Shown here piece by piece: positions 1 to 9,232 of a stretch of 64,000 bases of DNA. The notes below the pieces were generated by a model. It saw only the letters and a program-made list of their open reading frames with translations. It had not been told where the DNA came from and did not search any database. Made by a program: the position numbers and the translations under genes. Source of the stretch: Flavobacterium solisilvae (GTDB taxonomy: Bacteria > Bacteroidota > Bacteroidia > Flavobacteriales > Flavobacteriaceae); contig NZ_JAAMPT010000208.1 of the NCBI RefSeq assembly GCF_012911605.1, positions 310,001 to 374,000 on the forward strand, read 5' to 3'. Numbering within the stretch: the stretch's first letter is position 1; each line of letters begins with the position of its first letter.

Positions 1-1
1 T

Positions 2-1018
2 TTAGAAATTACATTAACTGATGCTAGAAAAATTGAACCTGATTTTGAAATTGGAGAAGAAGTTTCAGAAGAAGTAAAACTTATCGATTTAGGAAGAAGA
101 GCGATTTTAGCTTTGCGCCAAAACTTAATTTCAAAAATTCACGAACACGATAGCACAAATCTTTACAAACAATTTAAAGATTTAATTGGTGAAATTTACA
201 CAGCCGAAGTTCACCACGTTCGTCCAAGAGTTGTAATTCTTGTTGATGATGAAGGAAACGAAATTGTTTTACCAAAAGAAAAACAAATTCCATCTGACTT
301 TTTTAGAAAAGGAGATAACGTTCGCGGTATAATCGAAAGCGTTGAATTAAAAGGAAATAAACCACAAATTATCATGTCGAGAACGGCAGATAAATTCTTG
401 GAAAAATTGTTTGAACAAGAAATTCCAGAAGTATTTGACGGTTTAATTATGATTAAAAAAGTAGTGAGAATTCCAGGCGAAAAAGCAAAAGTAGCTGTAG
501 ATTCTTATGATGATAGAATTGATCCAGTTGGAGCATGTGTTGGAATGAAAGGTTCGCGTATTCACGGAATTGTTCGTGAATTAGGTAACGAAAATATCGA
601 TGTAATTAATTACACAACTAATTCATCTTTGTTGATTACAAGAGCTTTAAGTCCGGCAAAAGTATCGTCAGTAAAAATAAATGAAGAAACAAAACATGCT
701 GAGGTTTTCTTGAAATTAGAAGAAGTTTCAAAAGCCATTGGTCGTGGTGGACACAACATCAAATTAGCAGGACTTTTAACGGGTTACGAATTAGATGTAA
801 TTAGAGAAGGAAGCGCAATCGAAGAAGATGATGTTGAATTAACAGAATTCTCAGATGAAATCGATGGATGGATTATTGACGAATTTGCAAAAATTGGTTT
901 GGATACAGCAAAAAGTATTTTAAGCCAAAATGTTGATGATTTAGTAAGAAGAACAGATTTAGAAGAAGAAACTATTCTAGAAGTAATCAAAATATTGAAA
1001 GAAGAGTTTGAAGATTAA
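2..1018 (+). CDS. nusA: Transcription termination/antitermination factor NusA (5' end outside window)
   Basis: NusA binds RNA polymerase and nascent RNA and modulates pausing, termination and antitermination in the cytoplasm. The reading frame is open from base 2, so the N-terminus lies upstream; the TTG at 113 is an internal Leu codon, not the start. The 338 visible residues contain the end of the polymerase-binding domain, an S1 domain (about residues 67-125 of the visible part), and two KH domains with GMKGSRIHGI and GRGGHNIK loops (the second near visible residue 247). An acidic C-terminal tail follows. infB begins 51 bases downstream, the usual nusA-infB order (rimP would be expected upstream). 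Identification is secure; only completeness is limited. Confidence 0.96.
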   Translation, partial: LEITLTDARKIEPDFEIGEEVSEEVKLIDLGRRAILALRQNLISKIHEHDSTNLYKQFKDLIGEIYTAEVHHVRPRVVILVDDEGNEIVLPKEKQIPSDFFRKGDNVRGIIESVELKGNKPQIIMSRTADKFLEKLFEQEIPEVFDGLIMIKKVVRIPGEKAKVAVDSYDDRIDPVGACVGMKGSRIHGIVRELGNENIDVINYTTNSSLLITRALSPAKVSSVKINEETKHAEVFLKLEEVSKAIGRGGHNIKLAGLLTGYELDVIREGSAIEEDDVELTEFSDEIDGWIIDEFAKIGLDTAKSILSQNVDDLVRRTDLEEETILEVIKILKEEFED

Positions 1019-1069
1019 TTCTTTGAAAAAAACAACACAACAACAATAGATAAATATTAAAAAGATTTT

Positions 1070-3841
1070 ATGTCTGAAGGAAATATTAGAATTAATAAGG
1101 TTTTAAGGGAATTAAATATTTCTTTGGAAAGAGCTGTGGATTATCTAAAAGATAAAGGAATTGCTATTGAAGCAAGTCCAAACACAAAAATTTCCGATGA
1201 TGTATACAACATTCTTTGCGGTCAATTTGCTGGTGATAAAGGCAACAAAGAAGCTTCAAAAGGCATCAGCGAAGAGATTAGAAAAGAGAAGGAAGCACTT
1301 CGAATTGAAAGAGAAAAAGAGATTGAAGACAAACGTAAACAAGAAGAAGAACGTCAACGTTTAGAATTAATCAAAGCAAAAGCAGTAGTTACAGCACCAA
1401 AACAAGTAGGTAAAATTGATTTAGAACCAAAACCTGTTGTTGCAGAGACTCCAAAAATTTCTCCCGTAAAGAAAGAAGAAAAACCTGTTGAAGTTGCAGT
1501 TGAAAAACCAGTTGTTGAAACGCCAAAAAGCGAAAGCAAACCAATTGAAAAAGCAACAGAAAAACCAGCTGAGAAACCTTCAGAACAAGCTGCAGAACAA
1601 CCAGTAGAGGAAAAGTTCACAACGCAGTATCAAAAATTATCTGGAGCAACATTGACAGGACAAGTTATCGATTTGTCACAGTTCAACAAGCCAAAGAAGA
1701 AAAAAGAAGAGTTCAAAAAAGATGCAAATAAATCTGGTACGCCAGCAAATAATGCAGCAGGAGCAAACAATGCAAATGCAAATAAGAACAAAAGAAAACG
1801 TATTCCGCCAAAACCAGGAGAAGCAAGACCAAACGCAACAGGCGGTGGAAATGCTTTTGGACCAAATAAAACAGGTAACAAACCAGGTGGTTTCCAAAAA
1901 GGAAATCGTCCTGCAATAGTTCAAAAAGTTGAGCCAACAGAGGAAGAAGTAAAAAACCAAATCAAAGAAACTTTAGAACGTCTTCAAGGAAAAGGAAACA
2001 AATCTAAAGCGGCAAAATACAGAAGAGACAAACGTGATTCGCACCGTCAACGTTCAGAAGACGAAATGCAAGCATTAGAAGAAGGAAGCAAAACACTAAA
2101 AGTTACAGAATTTGTAACCGTAGGTGAAATTGCAACCATGATGGATGTGCCAATTACTAAGGTTATTGGAACTTGTATGTCACTTGGAATTATGGTAACG
2201 ATGAATCAACGTCTTGATGCAGAAACGTTGTCAATTGTTGCTGATGAATTTGGATACGAAGTAGAGTTTATTACTACTGATATCGAAGAAAATCTTGAAG
2301 TTGTTGAAGATAGACCAGAAGATTTAGTTACTCGTGCTCCAATTGTTACCGTAATGGGACACGTTGATCACGGTAAAACTTCCTTACTGGATTATATTCG
2401 TAAAGAAAACGTAATCGCAGGTGAGTCAGGTGGAATTACACAGCATATTGGTGCTTATGGAGTAACTCTTGATGGTGGACAAAAAATAACATTCCTTGAT
2501 ACACCAGGTCACGAAGCGTTTACCGCAATGCGTGCTCGTGGTGCTCAAGTTACTGATATTGCTATTATTGTAGTAGCAGCCGATGATGACATCATGCCAC
2601 AAACCAAAGAAGCAATTAGCCATGCTCAAGCTGCCAATGTTCCGATGATTTTTGCTATCAATAAAATTGATAAGCAAGGTGCAAATCCTGAAAAAATTAA
2701 GGAAAAATTAGCTGCAATGAACCTATTAGTAGAAGATTGGGGTGGAAAATACCAATCACACGATATTTCTGCTAAAAAAGGAACTGGTGTTAAAGAATTA
2801 TTAGAAAAAGTTTTGCTTGAAGCTGAGATTTTAGACTTAAAAGCAAATCCAAATAAACCTGCAGTTGGAACTGTTGTGGAAGCGCAACTAGACAAAGGAA
2901 GAGGTTATGTGTCAACAATCTTGGTACAATCTGGAACTTTAAGAGTAGGTGATTATGTTTTGGCAGGAAAAAATCACGGTAAGGTTAAAGCCATGCACGA
3001 TGAAAGAGGTCATAATGTAAAAGAAGCTGGACCATCAACACCAATATCAATATTAGGTTTAGACGGTGCATCAACTGCTGGAGATAAATTCAACGTTTTT
3101 GAAGACGAAAGAGAAGCAAAACAAATTGCATCAAAACGTTTACAGTTAATGCGTGAACAATCCGTTAGAACGCAACGACATATTACGTTGGCAGAAATTG
3201 GTCGTCGTATTGCATTAGGTCAATTTAAAGAGTTGAACATTATCCTTAAAGGAGATGTGGATGGTTCTGTTGAAGCACTTTCAAGTGAATTCTCAAAATT
3301 ATCTACTGAAGAAATTCAAATCAATATTATTCATAAAGGTGTTGGAGCCATTACAGAAACCGATGTAATGTTGGCTTCTGCTTCAGATGCAATTATTATT
3401 GGATTTAACGTTCGTCCTGCTGGAAATGCTCGTCAATTGGCACAAAAAGAAGAAATTGATATCAGAAGTTATTCAATTATCTATGATGCTATCAATGACT
3501 TGAAAGATGCAATGGAAGGAATGCTTTCTCCAGAAATGAAAGAAGAAATTACTGGTACAGCTGAAATCCGTGAGATATTCAAAGTATCAAAAGTGGGTTC
3601 AATTGCTGGATGTATGGTTACTGACGGTAAAATATTCAGAAATTCTAAAATCAGACTTATTCGTGAAGGAGTTGTAATTTACACAGGTGAATTGGCAACA
3701 CTAAAACGTTTCAAAGACGATGTGAAAGAAGTTTCAAAAGGATATGATTGTGGTATGCAAATTAAAAACTACAATGATATTGAACAATATGATATAATCG
3801 AAGCTTTCCAAGAAGTGGAAGTGAAGAAAAAATTGAAATAA
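1070..3841 (+). CDS. infB: Translation initiation factor IF-2
   Basis: GTPase that brings initiator fMet-tRNA to the 30S subunit and promotes 70S joining. Length is 923 aa. Order: an IF2 N-terminal domain (about 1-55), a long low-complexity Lys/Glu/Pro/Ala/Asn-rich linker (about 60-335), a second IF2_N domain (about 345-400), then the G domain with G1 GHVDHGKT (430-437), G3 DTPGHE (from 477), G4 NKID (531-534) and G5 SAKKG, followed by domains II-IV. The linker is full of A-rich codons and gives long spurious antisense frames. The gene sits 51 bases after nusA and is probably cotranscribed; a strong hairpin terminator follows immediately. Confidence 0.98.
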   Translation: MSEGNIRINKVLRELNISLERAVDYLKDKGIAIEASPNTKISDDVYNILCGQFAGDKGNKEASKGISEEIRKEKEALRIEREKEIEDKRKQEEERQRLELIKAKAVVTAPKQVGKIDLEPKPVVAETPKISPVKKEEKPVEVAVEKPVVETPKSESKPIEKATEKPAEKPSEQAAEQPVEEKFTTQYQKLSGATLTGQVIDLSQFNKPKKKKEEFKKDANKSGTPANNAAGANNANANKNKRKRIPPKPGEARPNATGGGNAFGPNKTGNKPGGFQKGNRPAIVQKVEPTEEEVKNQIKETLERLQGKGNKSKAAKYRRDKRDSHRQRSEDEMQALEEGSKTLKVTEFVTVGEIATMMDVPITKVIGTCMSLGIMVTMNQRLDAETLSIVADEFGYEVEFITTDIEENLEVVEDRPEDLVTRAPIVTVMGHVDHGKTSLLDYIRKENVIAGESGGITQHIGAYGVTLDGGQKITFLDTPGHEAFTAMRARGAQVTDIAIIVVAADDDIMPQTKEAISHAQAANVPMIFAINKIDKQGANPEKIKEKLAAMNLLVEDWGGKYQSHDISAKKGTGVKELLEKVLLEAEILDLKANPNKPAVGTVVEAQLDKGRGYVSTILVQSGTLRVGDYVLAGKNHGKVKAMHDERGHNVKEAGPSTPISILGLDGASTAGDKFNVFEDEREAKQIASKRLQLMREQSVRTQRHITLAEIGRRIALGQFKELNIILKGDVDGSVEALSSEFSKLSTEEIQINIIHKGVGAITETDVMLASASDAIIIGFNVRPAGNARQLAQKEEIDIRSYSIIYDAINDLKDAMEGMLSPEMKEEITGTAEIREIFKVSKVGSIAGCMVTDGKIFRNSKIRLIREGVVIYTGELATLKRFKDDVKEVSKGYDCGMQIKNYNDIEQYDIIEAFQEVEVKKKLK

Positions 3842-3851
3842 TAATTACACA

Positions 3852-3887
3852 AAGAAATCCCATCAAGTTGATGGGATTTCTTATTTT
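3852..3887 (+). terminator. Rho-independent terminator after infB
   Basis: A perfect 13-bp stem (3852-3864 with 3870-3882) with a 5-base loop is followed by ATTTTT, starting 11 bases after the infB stop codon. It ends the nusA-infB transcript. Confidence 0.9.
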
Positions 3888-4034
3888 TAGTAAGGTTGAA
3901 AGTTGAATGCAAATTAAATTAGCATTCTTACAATACGACAAATAACCACAAACATGTCATTCCGTAGAAATCTTATTCAGATTAGAATTGTGCAAAGTGT
4001 AAAAGAAACCAAGAATTCACCAGTTTATCAATTA
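3888..4034. other. Intergenic stretch without a gene
   Basis: Between the infB terminator and the structured repeat I see no open frame with a start codon and no promoter. The sequence around 3957 (TGTCATTCCGTAGAAATC) resembles a word common in Flavobacterium intergenic DNA. The segment is probably decayed repeat material. Confidence 0.4.
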
Positions 4035-4133
4035 TTCCGAAGCTTCGGAACCGATGGAAGTGGAAATCCTCATTGAAATTTAAACGAACAGCGGGAAAAC
4101 GGATAACAAGAAATCCTAAACCATTCGCTCCAA
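4035..4133 (+). repeat. Dispersed structured repeat element, copy 1
   Basis: Begins with a perfect 16-bp palindrome (4035-4050, TTCCGAAGCTTCGGAA). It continues with CCGATGGAAGTGGAAATCCT (4051-4070) and a 3' block AACAGCGGGAAAACGGATAA near 4087-4106 that ends CATTCGCTCC. The same end blocks occur at 20286-20420 and, diverged, at 30264-30372. The central stem seen in the other copies is not evident here. The element lies in the gap between convergent infB and the SPOR gene. Its function is unknown; a structured RNA is possible. Confidence 0.65.
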
Positions 4134-4140
4134 AAAAAAA

Positions 4141-4530
4141 TTACTTATTCGGTTTAATCAAAAAAGCATTCGGGTATTTTTTCTTTAAAGCTTGAAGGTT
4201 TTTCTCGGCTTCGATACGGGTTTTAAAGTTTCCAACCCAAACTTTATACATTGGTGTACTAAAAACGATGGTTCCGTCCATGTTTTTGTTTTCTTTTTTA
4301 AAGCTTATCAAGGTTTTCTTTGAGTTTTCGCTATCACCATTAAAAATTTGGATTTTATAACGGTCGTTTACGGTAATTGAACTGTTTATTTTTCTTTTTT
4401 CATTCAGCAATTGCTCAAATTTTGGATCTTGATTAAGGGTAATCTTTGCTTCTTGTGCAAAGGAAAAAGAACTTATTTGTAGCGAGAAAAAAAGAAAATA
4501 TACTGATTTGTTGACTGTTAAAATTTTCAT
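4141..4530 (-). CDS. Exported SPOR-domain protein
   Basis: A protein of 129 aa if started at the ATG at 4530; the upstream TTG at 4551 lies inside the predicted -7 box and is rejected. An N-terminal signal peptide ends near SFSFAQ. The C-terminal half (YKVWVGNFKTRIEAEKNLQALKKKYP is the core, ending ALKKKYPNAFLIKP) matches the SPOR fold, which in known proteins binds denuded peptidoglycan glycan strands at septa. Expected location is periplasmic. Small single-SPOR proteins like this are common in Flavobacteriia and poorly characterised. It is transcribed alone, toward infB. Confidence 0.8.
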   Translation of the reverse strand: MKILTVNKSVYFLFFSLQISSFSFAQEAKITLNQDPKFEQLLNEKRKINSSITVNDRYKIQIFNGDSENSKKTLISFKKENKNMDGTIVFSTPMYKVWVGNFKTRIEAEKNLQALKKKYPNAFLIKPNK

Positions 4531-4548
4531 AATGGTTTGATTTTTATA

Positions 4549-4556
4549 CAAATGTA
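4549..4556 (-). promoter_or_regulatory. -7 box of the SPOR gene
   Basis: Reads TACATTTG on the minus strand, a perfect TAnnTTTG, with a TTTTG about 17 bases upstream. It ends 18 bases before the ATG at 4530. Confidence 0.65.
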
Positions 4557-4631
4557 AAACTTAAAAAATTAATCAAAAGAGAATTTATTATTTAGAATTA
4601 ATATAAATTGGCAATTAAGGGTAATTTAAGG

Positions 4632-4662
4632 TTTTGAGAATAGTTCATAAGTCGTATTTTTG
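4632..4662 (+). promoter_or_regulatory. Promoter of the act-cox operon
   Basis: A -33 TTTTG (4632-4636) and a perfect -7 TATTTTTG (4655-4662) are separated by 18 bases, the consensus layout of the Bacteroidota housekeeping sigma factor. The predicted 5' leader is about 80 bases before actA at 4749 and contains an imperfect TTTTTTGTGAAT/ATTCATCACAAAAA inverted repeat (about 4688-4717) that could form a hairpin. Confidence 0.8.
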
Positions 4663-4748
4663 TGCAAGTTTTTAATAAAGCGATGTGTTTTTTGTGAATA
4701 ATTCATCACAAAAAATCATGCCAATTTAGTCGATAATCATTAACAAAT

Positions 4749-6080
4749 ATGAAAAACGTGGGTAACCATAATTCGATTTCAAGGAAAATACTCTTCAGTT
4801 TAGCCTTTACGCTAGTTTTCTCCTTAACGTTATTTGCACAGGAAACAGCAGCTCCAGCTCCGGCAGCTGATGCAGCAGCGACTTCTGCTCCAGCGGCAGC
4901 AGGTGATGCGGTTGCAGGAAAAGCGTTGTTTAATGCAAATTGTGCTGCGTGTCACAAATTAGATGCAAAAGCAACTGGTCCAGCATTAAGAGGTGTTGCC
5001 AATAAGTATGACAAAGCTTGGTTGTACAAATGGATTAACAACAGTTCTGCTATGGTAAAATCGGGTGATGCAAAAGCAGTAAAGATTTTTGAAGAGTACA
5101 ACAAGTCGGTAATGACTTCTTTTCCTCAATTATCAACAACAGATATTGATAATATTTTAGCTTACACATCTGAGCCAAAAGCTGAACCAACAACTCCAGT
5201 TGCAACTGCTTCTGCAAGCGGTCAAACTGCTGATAGCGGAATTTCTAACAACGTAATTCTTGGTGCATTAGCCTTTGTGCTTTTTATGTTGGTGGTAATG
5301 TTGTTCTTTGTGAACAATGTGCTTACTAAAATTGCAAAAGCGAACGGTGTTGAAGCAGCTCAAAAAGAAGCATCATTGCCACTTTGGAAAGCATTTGCTA
5401 AAAATCAATTCCTAGTTTTAGTTTCTTCAATTTTCCTATTGTTGGCAAGTGGATATTTTGCTTACGGATGGTTTATGCAAGTTGGTGTGGATCAAAATTA
5501 TGCTCCAGTACAACCAATTCATTTCTCTCACAGAATTCATGCTGGAAGCAATGGGGTAGATTGTAAATACTGTCACTCGGCAGCAAGAGTTAGTAAAAAT
5601 GCAGGTATTCCTTCTTTGAATGTTTGTATGAACTGTCACAAAAACATTTCTGAAGTTGCGGATACAACGGCTACAGCGGAATATTCTAAAGCATTCTATG
5701 ATGGAGAAATCCAAAAATTATACGATGCTGTTGGATGGGATAAATCATTGCAAAAATATACTGGAAAAACAAATCCTGTAAAATGGGTTAGAATTCATAA
5801 TCTTCCTGACTTTGCTTATTTCAATCACTCACAACACGTTACGGTTGGAGGAATTGAATGTCAAAAATGTCACGGTGAAGTTCAAACCTATGAAATTCAA
5901 AAACAATTTGCTCCTTTAACAATGGGATGGTGTGTTAACTGTCACAGAGAAACAAATGTTAAAGTAGAAGGAAATGCTTATTACGACAAAATTCACCAAG
6001 AACTTTCTAAAAAATACGGTAAAGAAAAACTTACTGTAAGTGATATGGGAGGTTTAGAATGTGGTAAATGTCATTACTAA
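4749..6080 (+). CDS. actA: ACIII subunit ActA, multiheme cytochrome c with fused monoheme domain
   Basis: ActA carries electrons from quinol oxidation in alternative complex III toward cytochrome oxidase, on the periplasmic side of the inner membrane. The 443-aa protein has a signal peptide (about 1-31), an Ala/Pro-rich linker, and a cytochrome c domain with CAACH at 65-69. Two membrane helices (about 168-190 and 221-241) precede a pentaheme domain with CKYCH 272, CMNCH 293, CQKCH 371, CVNCH 395 and CGKCH 438. That makes six heme-attachment motifs, so an ordinary pentaheme ActA carries an extra monoheme domain at its front, a likely mobile electron carrier. It is the first gene of an eight-gene operon; actB follows 32 bases later. 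Confidence 0.93.
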   Translation: MKNVGNHNSISRKILFSLAFTLVFSLTLFAQETAAPAPAADAAATSAPAAAGDAVAGKALFNANCAACHKLDAKATGPALRGVANKYDKAWLYKWINNSSAMVKSGDAKAVKIFEEYNKSVMTSFPQLSTTDIDNILAYTSEPKAEPTTPVATASASGQTADSGISNNVILGALAFVLFMLVVMLFFVNNVLTKIAKANGVEAAQKEASLPLWKAFAKNQFLVLVSSIFLLLASGYFAYGWFMQVGVDQNYAPVQPIHFSHRIHAGSNGVDCKYCHSAARVSKNAGIPSLNVCMNCHKNISEVADTTATAEYSKAFYDGEIQKLYDAVGWDKSLQKYTGKTNPVKWVRIHNLPDFAYFNHSQHVTVGGIECQKCHGEVQTYEIQKQFAPLTMGWCVNCHRETNVKVEGNAYYDKIHQELSKKYGKEKLTVSDMGGLECGKCHY

Positions 6081-6112
6081 TAAAATAATTAAGAAGCTAA
6101 TATTTATATACG

Positions 6113-9100
6113 ATGTCATCTAACAAAAAATACTGGAAAAGTGTTGAGGAACTAAACGAAAATAGTTCTATTGTTGAGACGCTTAGAAATAATGAATTCG
6201 TGGAAGCAATTCCAACAGATGAATTTTTATCTGATAAGGACTCATTATCATCTTCATCAACTACTCGTCGTGATTTCTTAAAATATGTAGGGTTTAGTAC
6301 TGCTGCAGCTACATTAGCAGCATGTGAAGGACCAGTTCATAAATCAATTCCTTATGTGTTACAACCAGAACAAATCATCCCTGGTGTTGCTGATTTTTAT
6401 GCAACAACTATGTTTGATGGTTTTGATTTTGCAAACTTATTGATTAAAACACGTGAAGGTCGTCCGATAAAAGTTGAAAACAATACCATTGAAGGAGCAA
6501 AATTTTCTGCTAATGCAAGAGTTCATGCTTCTGTATTGTCTTTATATGATAATCTAAGATTAAAGCAAACTAAAGTTGCGGGAAAAGATGCTACTTGGCA
6601 AGAAGCTGATTTAAAAATTAAATCTAGTTTAGCCGATGCAAAAGCAAAAGGTGGACAAATTGTTTTGTTGACTAATACACTTGCAAGTCCTTCAACTGAA
6701 AAATTAATCGCTGAATTTATTGCAAAAAATCCAACAGCTAAACATGTTGTTTATGATGCAGTTTCAGAATCGGCAGCACTTGATGCTTTCGAAGCAGTTT
6801 CTGGAGAAAGAGCTTTAGTGGATTATGATTTTTCAAAAGCTAATGTAATCGTTTCTGTTGGTGCAGATTTCTTAGGAGATTGGCAAGGTGGCGGATTTGA
6901 TGCTGCTTATGCTAAAGGAAGAGTTCCACAAGCAGGAAAAATGTCAAAACATTTTCAGTTTGAAGCTAACATGACTTTGTCTGGAGCAGCAGCTGATAAA
7001 AGAGTTCCAATGACTGTTGCTGAGCAAAAATTAGCATTAGTTAAAATATACAGTGTTATTACAGGTTCTGCTGTAGCAACTGGAAAAATTGCAAATGAAG
7101 ATGCAGTATTAAAAGCAGCACAACAATTGAAAGCTGCTGGTTCAAAAGGAGTTTTAGTTTCAGGAATTCAAGATAAAAATGCTCAATTATTAGTTTTAGC
7201 TATTAATCAAGCTTTAACAAGTGAAGCATTTTCAACAGTTGGAACACGTCAAGTTAGAAAAGGTTCTAACGAAAAAGTGGCGCAACTTATTGCTGATATG
7301 AATGCAGGAACAGTTCACACACTAATTATGAGCGGAGTTAATCCAGTTTATACTTTAGCAAATGGTGATGCATTCGTTTCTGGATTGAAAAAAGTAAAAC
7401 TTTCAGTTTCTTTTGCCTTGAAAGAAGATGAAACAGCTTTAGTTTCGTCAATTGCAATTCCTGCACCTCATTATTTAGAATCTTGGAATGATTTAATGTT
7501 AACTAAAGGAACGTATTCTTTGGTTCAACCAACCATCAAACCATTATTTAGTTCAAAACAATTTCAAGAAGCGTTGTTAGATTGGAATGGAAACACTCAA
7601 TCTTTCTACGATTATATAAAAGCAAATGCAGCTAACTATATTTCAGGAACTACTTGGAATAAAGCATTACACGATGGTTTATTTGTTGGTGCTGCAAGTG
7701 CAACTTCAATTAGCTCTGCTGATTTTGGAGCTGCTGCTAATGCATTAGCCCAAACTAAAGCTGTTCAAGGATTTGAATTAGTATTGTATACTAAAACTGG
7801 TCTTGGCGATGGTCAACAAGCAAATAATCCTTGGCTACAAGAGTTTCCAGATCCAATTACAAGAGTTTCATGGGATAACTATTTAACTATTTCTAGAGCT
7901 GATGCAGAAGAATTAGGTTTAGAAAATAGAATTGTAGCCGATGGAGGTTTGAACGGAAGTTATGTTACAATAAAAGCTGGTAATAAAGAAATTACAACTC
8001 CAGTTATTGTACAACCAGGTCAAGCTAAAGGAACTGTAGGTTTAGCACTTGGATATGGTAGAAAAGCTGCTTTAAAAGAAGAAATGCAAGTAGGTGTTAA
8101 TGCCTATGCTTTATATGCAAACTTTAATAATGTACAGTCAGTTACTATCACAAAAGCTGCTGGTGAACACGAGTTTGCTTCTGTTCAATCACAAAAAACG
8201 TTGATGGGTAGAGGTGATATTGTTAAAGAAACAACATTACAAATATTCAATACTAAAGATGCTAAGGTTTGGAATCCACAACCAGTTGTTTCTTTAGATC
8301 ACAAAGAAGTTGAAGCTACTTCGGTAGATTTATGGGAATCATTTGATCGTTCAATAGGACATCACTTTAACCTTTCAATCGATTTGAATTCATGTACAGG
8401 ATGTGGAGCATGTGTTATTGCCTGTCATGCTGAAAATAACGTTCCAGTAGTAGGAAAAGAAGAAGTAAGAAGAAGTCGCGATATGCATTGGTTGCGTATT
8501 GATAGATATTATTCTCACAACGATACTTTCATGGTGGATGTTGAAGAGAAAGAAGGATTTGACGGATTAGGACTTGGTAACTATTTATTTGGTGATGGGG
8601 AAGCAAATGCATCGTTACCTGGTTTTGCAAGACTTGAAAATCCAGCAGATAATCCACAAGTGGTATTCCAGCCAGTAATGTGTCAACACTGTAATCACGC
8701 TCCATGTGAAACAGTTTGTCCAGTTGCTGCAACATCTCACGGTCGTCAAGGTCAAAACCAAATGGCTTACAACAGATGTGTTGGAACTAGATATTGTGCA
8801 AACAACTGTCCATACAAAGTGCGTCGTTTTAACTGGTTCTTGTATAACAACAATGATGAATTTGATTTCTACATGAATGATGATTTAGGTCGTATGGTTA
8901 TCAATCCAGATGTAAACGTTCGTTCTCGTGGAGTTATGGAAAAATGTTCAATGTGTATTCAAATGACACAAAAAACAATTTTAACTGCAAAACGCGAAGG
9001 AAGAGAAGTTTCAGTAGATGAATTTGAAACGGCTTGTTCTGCAGCTTGTTCTACAGGTTCGATGGTTTTTGGTGACGTTAACAACAAAGAAAATAAAGTT

Positions 9101-9196
9101 GCAAAACTTGCTGAAGATAAAAGAATGTATCACTTACTTGAGCATGTTGGTACAAAACCGAATGTATTCTACCACGTAAAAGTTAGAAATACTTAA
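6113..9196 (+). CDS. actB: ACIII iron-sulfur subunit ActB (molybdopterin-oxidoreductase-like fusion)
   Basis: A 1027-aa periplasmic subunit that fuses a catalytically empty molybdoenzyme-like domain (about 75-740) to a ferredoxin-like domain. It has a twin-arginine motif (RRDFLK, R52-R53), then a lipobox-like ATLAAC with C71, so Tat export plus lipid anchoring is likely. Fe-S ligands are CTGCGACVIAC (C761, 764, 767, 771), CQHCNHAPCETVC (857, 860, 865, 869), C889, C895 and C899, then C945, C948, C975 and C979. These 15 Cys fit three [4Fe-4S] and one [3Fe-4S] cluster, as known for ActB. It passes electrons from ActC toward ActA hemes. Position between actA and actC is canonical. Confidence 0.95.
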   Translation: MSSNKKYWKSVEELNENSSIVETLRNNEFVEAIPTDEFLSDKDSLSSSSTTRRDFLKYVGFSTAAATLAACEGPVHKSIPYVLQPEQIIPGVADFYATTMFDGFDFANLLIKTREGRPIKVENNTIEGAKFSANARVHASVLSLYDNLRLKQTKVAGKDATWQEADLKIKSSLADAKAKGGQIVLLTNTLASPSTEKLIAEFIAKNPTAKHVVYDAVSESAALDAFEAVSGERALVDYDFSKANVIVSVGADFLGDWQGGGFDAAYAKGRVPQAGKMSKHFQFEANMTLSGAAADKRVPMTVAEQKLALVKIYSVITGSAVATGKIANEDAVLKAAQQLKAAGSKGVLVSGIQDKNAQLLVLAINQALTSEAFSTVGTRQVRKGSNEKVAQLIADMNAGTVHTLIMSGVNPVYTLANGDAFVSGLKKVKLSVSFALKEDETALVSSIAIPAPHYLESWNDLMLTKGTYSLVQPTIKPLFSSKQFQEALLDWNGNTQSFYDYIKANAANYISGTTWNKALHDGLFVGAASATSISSADFGAAANALAQTKAVQGFELVLYTKTGLGDGQQANNPWLQEFPDPITRVSWDNYLTISRADAEELGLENRIVADGGLNGSYVTIKAGNKEITTPVIVQPGQAKGTVGLALGYGRKAALKEEMQVGVNAYALYANFNNVQSVTITKAAGEHEFASVQSQKTLMGRGDIVKETTLQIFNTKDAKVWNPQPVVSLDHKEVEATSVDLWESFDRSIGHHFNLSIDLNSCTGCGACVIACHAENNVPVVGKEEVRRSRDMHWLRIDRYYSHNDTFMVDVEEKEGFDGLGLGNYLFGDGEANASLPGFARLENPADNPQVVFQPVMCQHCNHAPCETVCPVAATSHGRQGQNQMAYNRCVGTRYCANNCPYKVRRFNWFLYNNNDEFDFYMNDDLGRMVINPDVNVRSRGVMEKCSMCIQMTQKTILTAKREGREVSVDEFETACSAACSTGSMVFGDVNNKENKVAKLAEDKRMYHLLEHVGTKPNVFYHVKVRNT

Positions 9197-9232
9197 TAGT
9201 AAATTTATTAATAAGAAACAATATAAAGGATT

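Noticed and set aside
113-115. TTG as the NusA start
   Set aside because: The frame is open to the window edge with NusA-like sequence (residues before LRQNLISK), so the TTG is an internal Leu codon.
1354-1960. Several antisense ORFs opposite the infB linker
   Set aside because: They reflect the Lys/Glu/Ala-rich repeats in IF-2 read backwards.
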